DNA of 35,767 nt. Origin: JBEIJQ01 sp040380145. Lineage in GTDB: Bacteria > Bacteroidota > Bacteroidia > Chitinophagales > Saprospiraceae. The notes beneath the pieces were generated by a model. It was not told where the DNA came from, made no database searches, and saw nothing but the letters and a program-made list of their open reading frames with translations. The DNA is taken from contig JBEIJQ010000012.1 in assembly GCA_040380145.1 (NCBI GenBank), positions 1 through 35,767 on the forward strand, in the 5' to 3' direction. Shown piece by piece: positions 1 to 10,714 of this stretch. A program made the translations under genes and the position numbers. Within the stretch, counting starts at the first letter, position 1, and each line of letters opens with the position of its first letter.

Positions 1-30
1 GGCGCCGGATTTGATCGGGATTTACTTTGG

Positions 31-63
31 TTTCTTTTTCTTCTTCCCAAGAAGAAAAAGAAA
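31..63. repeat. Perfect 15-bp inverted repeat (polypyrimidine/polypurine hairpin)
   Basis: Bases 31-45 (TTTCTTTTTCTTCTT) are the exact reverse complement of 49-63, separated by CCC. One arm is all pyrimidine and the other all purine. It lies in the gene-free left end, beyond the secA terminator, with no gene in view that it could serve. It is too GC-poor to look like a standard intrinsic terminator stem. It may be a dispersed palindrome or part of a mobile-element end. Confidence 0.6.
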
Positions 64-117
64 AAGAAAGGCCATTCAGGAACAAAACACCTTGCGAACT
101 GCCCAAACGCTACCGCT

Positions 118-177
118 GAAAAAGTCTATAAAGACCCACATTGAGCAGATCGGAAAAAGTCTAATGACAATTTTGGG
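118..177. repeat. Solo end resembling the MITE terminal repeat, with 11-bp direct repeats
   Basis: Bases 163-177 read AATGACAATTTTGGG. This matches the right terminal repeat of the element at 31975-32206 (AATGACAATTCTGGG) at 14 of 15 positions. Just before it, GAAAAAGTCTA occurs twice (118-128 and 153-163). No partner end (CCCA...TTGTCATT) is present to the left within the window. This is either the right end of a related element that starts before base 1, or a decayed solo end. Confidence 0.4.
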
Positions 178-180
178 TTG

Positions 181-216
181 AAAACGAGCGGGTGAAACAA
201 TCATTTCACCCGCTCG
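181..216 (-). terminator. Rho-independent terminator of secA
   Basis: A perfect 13-bp stem (185-197 with 204-216) encloses the 6-base loop CAATCA. On the minus strand it is followed directly by TTTT (plus-strand A181-A184). It sits 31 bases past the secA stop codon, so it is the expected end of the secA transcript. Confidence 0.85.
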
Positions 217-247
217 CAACTACCGTGGCCCACGATCTTGGTTTGGT

Positions 248-3565
<3,318 letters not shown>

Positions 3566-3596
3566 CTGCCGGGGTTTTGATGTGTCAAGAATGGCC

Positions 3597-3604
3597 CAAA
3601 AATA
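3597..3604 (-). promoter_or_regulatory. Bacteroidota -7 box upstream of secA
   Basis: On the minus strand this reads TATTTTTG, a full match to TAnnTTTG, 31 bases before the secA start codon. I found no well-spaced TTG (-33) element, so only the -7 box supports it. Confidence 0.45.
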
Positions 3605-3730
3605 AGCTGATTTTGGGGATAAAAAGCGATTTGTCGAGCAAAATAAGGGCCAATCGCAAAAGCGACAGAACGGCAGTCGGGCTTGGAATTTTCGGACACG
3701 GGTAGCAATGGTAATTTGGGGAAATCGCGT

Positions 3731-3738
3731 TACTTTTG
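3731..3738 (+). promoter_or_regulatory. Bacteroidota -7 box upstream of the SCP2 gene
   Basis: TACTTTTG matches TAnnTTTG and lies 43 bases before the ATG at 3782, in the divergent gap with secA. The nearest upstream TTTG (3715-3718) is closer than the usual -33 spacing. Confidence 0.45.
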
Positions 3739-3781
3739 CCCGCGATATCATCCACACCTTATCCAAAAATTTTTTACATCG

Positions 3782-4099
3782 ATGACCGCTCGCGATTTTA
3801 TCATGAACCTGGCCACGCGTTTCAATCCCGAGGCCGTTCCCAACGCAGATTCCGTTTTCCATTTCAAGATTTCCGGTGACGGCGGCGGCGATTTTACCGC
3901 CAGCGTGAAGGAGGGCGTTTGCCAAGTGGCCGAGGGCCTCAACGGCGACCCCAAGTGCGTGGTCACCACCTCGGATACTACGCTGGTGGACATCGTGACG
4001 GGCAAGGCCAATGCGCAGATGGCTGTTTTCACGGGTAAGCTGAAAATCAGCAACTTAGGGGAGATGATGAAGTTCGCCAAGCCTTTTGGCCTGATGTGA
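3782..4099 (+). CDS. SCP2 sterol-binding domain protein
   Basis: A single-domain protein of 105 residues with the SCP2 (sterol carrier protein 2) fold signature. It begins MTARDFIMNLATRFNP. Further on are FHFKISGDGGGDFTASVKEG, a CVVTTSDTTLVDIVTGKANAQMA stretch, and GKLKISNLGEMMKF near the end. Family members bind lipids or acyl-CoA in a hydrophobic tunnel; the ligand here is unknown. The frame opens further upstream (3683), but 3782 is preferred because it gives the family-typical N-terminus and leaves the -7 box at 3731 in the leader. There is no signal peptide, so it is cytoplasmic. It converges on the TonB receptor gene with only four bases between the two stop codons and no terminator there. 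Confidence 0.85.
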   Translation: MTARDFIMNLATRFNPEAVPNADSVFHFKISGDGGGDFTASVKEGVCQVAEGLNGDPKCVVTTSDTTLVDIVTGKANAQMAVFTGKLKISNLGEMMKFAKPFGLM

Positions 4100-4103
4100 A
4101 CCG

Positions 4104-5193
4104 TCAAAAGTCCACGCGGAAACGGAGGTTGACACGGCCCGATGTCAGATAGTTCGGGATCGCGTAACTGATGTTGGAAAAATCCTTGACCCATGTGTTC
4201 GAGGCCGCGTTGGACACCTGCAGGAGGTTGAACACCTCCAAGCTCAGCCACATTTTCTTGATGTGCCGAAGGAAAGGTCCCGGGTTCCGGGTCTTTTTGC
4301 CTTCGGCACGTCTTTTTTCCCACTGGTCGCGGTTCCACAGCGAGGCGGAAAAGCCGATGTCCACGCGGTGGTAGGGCGAAAACCGATAGGTGTTGCGGTA
4401 CTCCACATTGTTGCCGGGCACGCCGAAGGGCAGTCCGGTGCCAAGGGTGAGTGCCAAATTGACGCGAAGCCATTTGGCCTTCGGGAGATAATCTTGGAAA
4501 AACATGGACAGGATCATCGCTTGGTCGGTGGGCCTGGCCACGTCGCCCACGGGAGTGCCGAGGGAGTCGCCGAGGGAGCGCACGCGGTGGTCCACGCCGT
4601 CGAACCGCTCGCGGGTGCGCAGGAATCCGAGGTTGATCCACGATTCCGCCTCGGGTACGAGCTCGCCGTTGAGGCGCAGATCGAGACCGGCGGCATAGCC
4701 CTGCGCCAAATTGTCACCGTAATATCGGACGCGCACATTGTCCACATCGAAAGGAATATTGTCCCACAAGTGTTTGTAGTAGCCTTCAGCGATGAATTTG
4801 AACTTGCGCCCTCCCCACATGCTGAAATCCAAGGCCACGCCGCCCACGGCGTGGATGGATTTCTGGGCGCGCACATCGCGGTTGATCACCCCGAGCTGGT
4901 TGCGCAGTTCGCGATAAAAGGGCGGCTGGTAATAGGCCCCGACGGCCAATTTGTAGGTGACGCCCTCGAGTTTTCGGGTGCTGTCGCGCGGGATGCGGGG
5001 CGAGTAAAAAAACTGCGCTCTCGGAGTGACGTACACCTCGCGGTTGAGGTCCCACCAGCCGGCGCGGAGGCCCATGACCAAGCGGATTTCTTTTTTGTCG
5101 TCGCTGACGGTCCAAGAATCTTGGAAGAAAGCCGACAGGCGCTGCGAGCGCAGGGCGATATCGGTTTTAACCACATTCGGGAAGATCGTGAAT
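4104..5193 (-). pseudogene. TonB-dependent receptor, C-terminal beta-barrel part (after frameshift)
   Basis: This is the 3' part of the receptor whose 5' part is at 4886-6703. From about base 5193 leftward, the barrel continues in a different frame, from FTIFPNVVKTDIALRSQ to the C-terminal aromatic end FRVDF. Alternating beta-strand sequence is evident (VNLALTLGTGLPFGVPG; FSASLWNRDQWEKR; MWLSLEVFNLLQVSN), and the last residue is Phe, as in outer-membrane barrels. The join is consistent with loss of one base in a short T run (minus strand GATTCACG where GATTTCACG would restore the frame). With that base restored, the whole gene would encode about 866 residues. As written it cannot be translated in one piece, so it is either a recent pseudogene or a sequence error. 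Confidence 0.8.
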
Positions 5194-6703
5194 CGGTGGT
5201 GTACGGCAGCGTGTAGCCCAACGAGTCGGTGCGCTCCCATTCCTTGAGGCGGTCGTCGATGTCCTCGTGCTGCCAGCGGGTGCCCCATTGCAGGAAATGG
5301 CCGTGGGTACGGTTGCCCAGGGTCCCGTTTTTTTTTCTGTACAGCAGATCTGTTTTTTTCTCGAAAGAGCCGATCCAAGAGGCATTGAATACCGTGGCGG
5401 TCAGGTAGTTGCGAATGAACTGATGGGTTTCGCCGTAGCCGAGGGTTCCCACTACGCCGCCGAATCCTTCATCGCCGAGCCCGGTCTCGAGCTCGTTGAG
5501 GCGATAGTAGGAAATGATGTCCACGCGCTCGTTTTCGCGGGAACGGAAACCCGATGCCATCAGGCGCATGCTGAGGTTTTCCCGGGGCTGCCAGGTGAGG
5601 GCGGCCCCATGGGTGGTGGTGGTGAAGTCGCTGACCTCGCCGCCCTCGAAATCGGCCAAGAGCTGGAGGGCGAAGTTGAAAAGTCCCGTGGTGCTGCTCA
5701 GGTTGCGCGGCAGGAGCGAAAAGCGGCTGATGTTGTAGTTGCCCAAGTATTCCAACTGCCAACGGCGGCCGAGGTCGTAGGTGAAGTTGGCCTGCAGGTC
5801 CCAAAATTCCGGTACATATTCGCCTTTCAGATCCAAGGAACCGAGCAGGTAGCGGGTGCTTTTGTAGCGGGCGCCCAACAGGTAGGTGAACCGCTGCGGA
5901 TTGGCGTTGCCGCGCTCCTTTTTTTTCACGAAAGCACCTTCCAAATGAGCGGAGGCGCCCAAAAAACTGGCTTCGGCGGAGGCGCCGAACTTTTCGGGCC
6001 TTTTGTATCGGACATCCAGCACCGACGAGAGCTTGTCGCCGTAAAGGGCTTGGAAACCGCCCGACGAAAAGGTCAGGGCACGGGTCAGGTTGGGATTGGG
6101 AAAGGTGAGTCCTTCTTGTTGGCCGGTACGCACCAAGAAAGGCCTATAAATTTCGAAACCGTTGACATACACGAGGTTTTCGTCGTAATTTCCTCCCCGG
6201 ACGGAATACTGGGAAGTGAGTTCGCCGCCCGGGCCCGCACTGACGCCGGGCGCCAGGTACTGGAGCACTTGTTCGAGGCTGCCCGTCGTGCTGGGATAGC
6301 GCTCGATGTCCTTGGGGGTGATGACCAGACCGCCGATCTCGGAGCGGGAGATCACATCCACCACTTCGACGGCCATCAGTTCGTTGAGTTCGGAGAGTTG
6401 TACGTCGAGTTGTACCGCCTCGTCCTTTTTGAGCTCCAGTTTTTTTCGGAGCAACTGATGGCCGACGAACTCGAAATCGAGCGCGATCGGGCGGTTGGCA
6501 GGCACGACGATGCTGTATCGTCCGTCGTCTTCGGTCAGCACGCGGATCTCGGTGCCGTCAATCGATACAACGGCGCCCGGCAGTCCCTCGCCCGCGCTGC
6601 CCCTGACGGTACCGACGACGGTGCCGGTGGCTTGCCCAAGGGCGTTCCCGGCCCCCATCAGGGCCAAAAAGAAAACGAGCGGTCGCAGGCACCGGTTGAT
6701 CAT
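4886..6703 (-). pseudogene. TonB-dependent outer-membrane receptor, N-terminal part (frameshifted)
   Basis: TonB-dependent receptors import large substrates across the outer membrane using energy from TonB-ExbBD. Domains in order: a signal peptide ending near GNALGQA (about 1-24); a carboxypeptidase-regulatory-like Ig domain (about 25-110, GTVVGTVRGSAGEGLPGAVVSI); a plug domain (about 125-240, with YSVRGGNYDENLVYVNGFEIYRP written across two strands and LSSVLDVRYK); then the start of the barrel. Receptor-like sequence continues to SLGYTLPYTTD (near 5193), after which this frame reads non-receptor sequence until a stop at 4886. It follows rpe by 45 bases and looks like the last gene of the mce-clp-rpe operon. 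No SusD partner is nearby, so the substrate is unknown. Confidence 0.85.
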
Positions 6704-6748
6704 GGAGTTCGGGGCAAGAGGTTTGGAAAAAAAAGTCGGGATCGGAGG

Positions 6749-7411
6749 TCAGAGCTGCTTTTCGAGCGGTATGCGCTTGAAGCGTTCGATGGCGTCGCGG
6801 GGATCTTCGGCGCGAAAAACGGCGTTGCCGGCCACGAGCACATCGGCGCCGGCTTCCAAGATCGCCTCGGCGTTGTGGAGGCCCACTCCGCCGTCCACTT
6901 CGATCAGGGTGGGCAGATTGCGCACCAAGGCCATTTCGCGCAGGTCGCGGATTTTCTGGAGGGTGCCGTAAATGAATTTTTGTCCGCCGAAACCGGGATT
7001 GACCGACATGAGGCACACCAGATCAAGATCTTCCAAGATATCGGCCACCATCGATACGGGCGTGTGCGGATTGAGGGCCACTCCGGCCTTGGCTCCCAGT
7101 TCGCGGATCTGTTGGAGGGTCCGGTGCAGGTGCGTGCACGCTTCGTAGTGCACGGTGATCACGGAGGCCCCCGCTTCGCGGAAAGCGGTCAGGTATTTTT
7201 CGGGTTCGACCATCATCAGGTGCACATCGAGGGGCTTGGTGCACAGGCGCGACATGGCCTCGACCAACGGCATCCCAAAGGTAAAGTTGGGCACGAACCG
7301 TCCGTCCATCACATCCACATGCAGCCAATCGGCGGCACTGTCGTTGATCAGGGCTATTTCCTCGCCCAGGCGGGCGAAATCGGCGGAAAGGATCGAAGGG
7401 GCGAGCAGCAT
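6749..7411 (-). CDS. rpe: Ribulose-phosphate 3-epimerase
   Basis: Interconverts D-ribulose 5-phosphate and D-xylulose 5-phosphate in the pentose phosphate pathway; a cytoplasmic TIM-barrel metalloenzyme. The 220 residues are full family length. Visible signatures are the N-terminal LLAPSILSADFARLGEEI, the first metal site HVDVMDGRFVPNFTFG, VHLMMVEPEKY, the MSVNPGFGGQKFI phosphate/metal loop and EVDGGVGLHNA with its catalytic Asp. The start gives the classic MLLAPSILSADF opening. The gap to the upstream Clp-like gene is only 12 bases, so it is co-transcribed with it. Its place between a Clp-like ATPase and a TonB receptor has no obvious pathway logic. Confidence 0.97.
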   Translation of the reverse strand: MLLAPSILSADFARLGEEIALINDSAADWLHVDVMDGRFVPNFTFGMPLVEAMSRLCTKPLDVHLMMVEPEKYLTAFREAGASVITVHYEACTHLHRTLQQIRELGAKAGVALNPHTPVSMVADILEDLDLVCLMSVNPGFGGQKFIYGTLQKIRDLREMALVRNLPTLIEVDGGVGLHNAEAILEAGADVLVAGNAVFRAEDPRDAIERFKRIPLEKQL

Positions 7412-7423
7412 GGGAAAAAACGG

Positions 7424-10400
7424 TTACGGGTTTTGGGCGTGGGCCGGGGCTTGCGAACCGGCCCAGACCAAGAGCTTGAATTCGGGGGCGTTCATCGCCG
7501 CGAGGTTGCCGTATCCGGTGCGCAGGTCGGTCAGGGTCGAGGAACGGTGTTGTTCGCCCTGCCAGATCTCGTACAGGCGGACGACTTTTTTCCGCGGGGC
7601 GACGGCGGAGGCAGCATTGGCGTCGGCCACTACCATGCGCACCAGCAGCGGCGAACGGTGGTTCTGGTAGAAAAGATGGTAGCCTTCTTCGCCCGACAGG
7701 AGCTCGAGCAGGCCATAACCCTCGGCAAAGAATTGCTCGCCCTCGTCCACCACTTGCGCCTCGAGGGCGTCCAAAAAAGACAGACAATGTTTTTTCAGGT
7801 AGGCCATTTCCTCCTGCCCCAAATCCTCCACCACCGGTTCGAAGCGGATCTCCACTTGGTCGTGCAGATCCGAACGGACGAGGGCAGCGGTCTGGATGCG
7901 GAGCAGTTCGGCCTCCACAAAAGCATCTATCAGGGCCGATTGGACATTGTTGTACTTGGGGAAGTCGCGGGCGTAACTCTGACGGACCTCTTCCACGGCG
8001 TTTTCCAGAAAAAAGCGGGCGGAGGCCAGGTCGCGGTCCACTTCCTCGCCGTCGTGTGTGATGTCCTTGGAAAAAGAACTGCACAGGCGCAGCAGGACTG
8101 GCGCGTAATCGTCCAAAAAATCACGTCCCGTGCCGAGGATGATGTTCTGCAACTGCTCGATCAGTTTGTCGGCTCGGTTGCGCAAGGCCAGCAATGGCCA
8201 GTGGTCCAAAGGCAGTGAACTGTTGTCGGAAACCTGCAACATCTGGTCTCGGAGCGCCTCGGTTTTTTCCAACAGTTTTTCCAAGAATGCCTTGTGTCCG
8301 CTCGTGTCTGGCAGGTTGGGCAGCCAATCGTTCCCGATGGGCTCCACAAAAGAGACGGTTTCAATTTCGGGCACCAAACGGTCGTTTTCCAATTTGATGG
8401 TGAAAACGATGGGCTTGTCGATATAGGCCCGGATCAATTGGGCGGCCGACAGGGAGGTCAGGTCGCGTTCGATCTGGCGTTTGAGGGCCCTGCCGCCCAT
8501 TTGGGCGTCGAAGCCGCGGCGGGCCACCCATTCGATTGCGTCGGGTAGCACATTGAGCATCGTGGTGCGGCGCACGAACCCGTCGCGGCCGAGCAATTCC
8601 CGTATCTGCTGGTACGCGATGTCGAGGATGTGCTCCATTCCCAACGGACGGAACACCACGATGCGTCCGATGCGGTTGACGAACTCGGGCCGGAAGAACT
8701 TTTCCGCCGCCGACCGGTATGTCTGTTCCATCAGAGCGCCGTCGTTTTTGGAAAAACCGATGCCAGAGGAGGCTTTTTGGGCCCCCACATTGGAGGTCAT
8801 GATCACCACGGTGTTGGAAAAATCCACGGTCCGCCCCGAACGGTCGGTCAACCGTCCGGCGTCCAAGACCTGTAGGAGCAGGTCGTGCACCTTGGGATGG
8901 GCCTTTTCGATCTCGTCCAACAAGACCACGCCGAAAGGGCTGTATCTGACTTTTCCGGTGAGCAGGCCTTCGGGATTCGCGCCGCCGCCGATCAGCCGAT
9001 CGACGGCGTCCTCGTCGAGGTACTCGTTCATGTCGAGGCGCAGCAGCCGGTCTTCGCCGGTGAACAAAAACTCGTTGAGCACTTTGGCAGCCTGGGTTTT
9101 GCCGACGCCCGTGGGACCGATGAACAGGAACGAGCCCAGCGGTTTGTTGGGGTCGTTCAAACGGGCCTTGAAGGTGTGGACGATTTCTTCGAGGCAGCGC
9201 ACCGCATCGGGCTGTCCGACCAGACGGACTTCGAGGAAAGCGCGCAGATCCGCAGCATCCAGCTCTTCGTTCACATCGGCGAGGCATGGGTTCAGCCCCA
9301 CGGAGCGGACGAATTCGTCCTGCACCTCTGCCACACCGATGGAGCGGAACTGTTTGCCCGAAACCAGTTGGCGCAAAATGGCGGCCGGGGAGCCAGGCAG
9401 GGCCCGGTGGCGGAAGAAACTGCGGTGGAGCTCGAAAATTTTCGACAGGGCCTGCGGATCCACGTGGCAGTGGTGCTCCCGTTCGAGGAGACGGCGCAGT
9501 TGGATCAGCATCCGGACCGAAGTGCGCAGGTCCGGCTCGGGCACGCGGAACACCTCGAAGAGATCGGCGAAGCGCCGGTCTTGGTCGCGCACCACTTTCC
9601 ACTCCTCGTCGGTGGCCAAAACGACCGTTTGGAAACGCCTTTTTTCCAAATAGGGTCTCATCACATCGGCCAGCGCCATGTTGTTTTGGGACGAATTGCC
9701 GACACGAAGCATGGCCATCGGATTGTCTATCAGCATTTTGTCGGCCATTTCCCCGCCGCTGAACAGGGGGCGGGCCGACACGTACGACAAAATGGCCTCG
9801 AAGCGTTTCTGCCAATGTCCGATGATGCTCATGCCCGCGATCAGGCGATTGGGATCGAAATGCCACATTTTGCACAGGCGATCCGTATCAGTTTGTTTTT
9901 GGCCGTCCCGGTAGCGGTAAACGGCCTCGTGCACCAGGGAATGTTTGCCCACTCCGTAAGGTCCCAGCAGGACGATCGGCCGGACCGACCCGTGGTACAG
10001 CAACCCATAGAGTTTTTCCACGAGGTCTTCCCGGTAAAATGCCCGCAGAAGTCCTTTGGGATAGGATTCGAACAGGTCCGAACAGGTCTCTTCGGTGGCC
10101 GTTTCGCCGGAAAAATTCGAATCTCCCGATATTCCTGCGAGCATTTCCGATAAGTCGGCGGCCAGTTGGATTTCCTGGGTTTGGATGGTCGCTTCAAAGG
10201 TCAGTACATCCACGAACTCTTTCTCGGCGGCGCAATACCTTTTGGGTTCGAAATCGGCTTTTCGCTCCTCTTTTTCGGTTTGTAGGCACCGTGCGATCTG
10301 CTCCGCTGCATCGGTGAAAATCCCCTCGTGACCGCTCGTGGGATCGGTGGGCAGAAAAAAACGGTCGAATGCCGGCAGGTACCCAAAGGTATTGCCGTTG

Positions 10401-10714
10401 ACTGAAAAAGCGACGGTTGCGTAATCGCCGTCCACTATCGTTTTGCCCAAGTTCCTGTTTACACGGATCTTGCGATACTCGCTGTCGGGGTTGAACATGA
10501 ACCAAAGCAGGTGGTCCAGATTGTCCCTATCGAACCGGGCCGCTTTCAACCTGTTTTTGATCGTTTCCTGCAACTTCGCCTTGGACTGTTCGTACAATCG
10601 GTTTTTGACCGAATGCAGGGGCCTGAACAAGGGTCGGACCGAATAAAAAGAGGTCCGGCCGTCGGTGTACAGGGCGACCAGGATCGGAAGGTTTATGTTG
10701 ACTAGGGTCTTCAT
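7424..10714 (-). CDS. Atypical Clp/Hsp100 AAA+ ATPase with degenerate D1 and release-factor-like C-terminus
   Basis: 1096 residues. Residues 1-240 are a private N-domain with no Clp_N repeats. D1 (about 241-470) has Walker A GPYGVGKH (251-258), but Walker B reads MLIDN, with Asn331 in place of the catalytic Glu, and the pore motif corresponding to KYRG reads SIIG. D2 (about 490-790) is catalytically canonical: Walker A GPTGVGKT (533-540), Walker B VVLLDEIEKAHP (596-607), sensor IMTSN, Arg finger in RPEFVNRI, sensor-2 GGRALKR. It lacks the GYVG pore loop. IGF at 652-654 sits where ClpP-docking loops lie in ClpA/ClpC. Residues ~800-1096 lack Clp similarity; parts (EGYG...EEGYH; VRLY...DLRTG at 1063-1067) resemble class-I release factors without the GGQ domain. 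The start codon overlaps the mce stop (ATGA), so the two are translationally coupled. ATPase activity in D2 is likely; the function is unknown. Confidence 0.88.
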   Translation of the reverse strand: MKTLVNINLPILVALYTDGRTSFYSVRPLFRPLHSVKNRLYEQSKAKLQETIKNRLKAARFDRDNLDHLLWFMFNPDSEYRKIRVNRNLGKTIVDGDYATVAFSVNGNTFGYLPAFDRFFLPTDPTSGHEGIFTDAAEQIARCLQTEKEERKADFEPKRYCAAEKEFVDVLTFEATIQTQEIQLAADLSEMLAGISGDSNFSGETATEETCSDLFESYPKGLLRAFYREDLVEKLYGLLYHGSVRPIVLLGPYGVGKHSLVHEAVYRYRDGQKQTDTDRLCKMWHFDPNRLIAGMSIIGHWQKRFEAILSYVSARPLFSGGEMADKMLIDNPMAMLRVGNSSQNNMALADVMRPYLEKRRFQTVVLATDEEWKVVRDQDRRFADLFEVFRVPEPDLRTSVRMLIQLRRLLEREHHCHVDPQALSKIFELHRSFFRHRALPGSPAAILRQLVSGKQFRSIGVAEVQDEFVRSVGLNPCLADVNEELDAADLRAFLEVRLVGQPDAVRCLEEIVHTFKARLNDPNKPLGSFLFIGPTGVGKTQAAKVLNEFLFTGEDRLLRLDMNEYLDEDAVDRLIGGGANPEGLLTGKVRYSPFGVVLLDEIEKAHPKVHDLLLQVLDAGRLTDRSGRTVDFSNTVVIMTSNVGAQKASSGIGFSKNDGALMEQTYRSAAEKFFRPEFVNRIGRIVVFRPLGMEHILDIAYQQIRELLGRDGFVRRTTMLNVLPDAIEWVARRGFDAQMGGRALKRQIERDLTSLSAAQLIRAYIDKPIVFTIKLENDRLVPEIETVSFVEPIGNDWLPNLPDTSGHKAFLEKLLEKTEALRDQMLQVSDNSSLPLDHWPLLALRNRADKLIEQLQNIILGTGRDFLDDYAPVLLRLCSSFSKDITHDGEEVDRDLASARFFLENAVEEVRQSYARDFPKYNNVQSALIDAFVEAELLRIQTAALVRSDLHDQVEIRFEPVVEDLGQEEMAYLKKHCLSFLDALEAQVVDEGEQFFAEGYGLLELLSGEEGYHLFYQNHRSPLLVRMVVADANAASAVAPRKKVVRLYEIWQGEQHRSSTLTDLRTGYGNLAAMNAPEFKLLVWAGSQAPAHAQNP

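Noticed and set aside
3566..3925. 120-residue N-terminal extension of SecA
   Set aside because: The canonical SecA N-terminus begins at 3565; the extension overlaps the SCP2 gene and both -7 boxes.
5267..8218. 983-codon open frame on the plus strand across the TonB receptor, rpe and Clp genes
   Set aside because: It crosses three well-supported minus-strand genes, with composition typical of an antisense shadow in GC-rich DNA.
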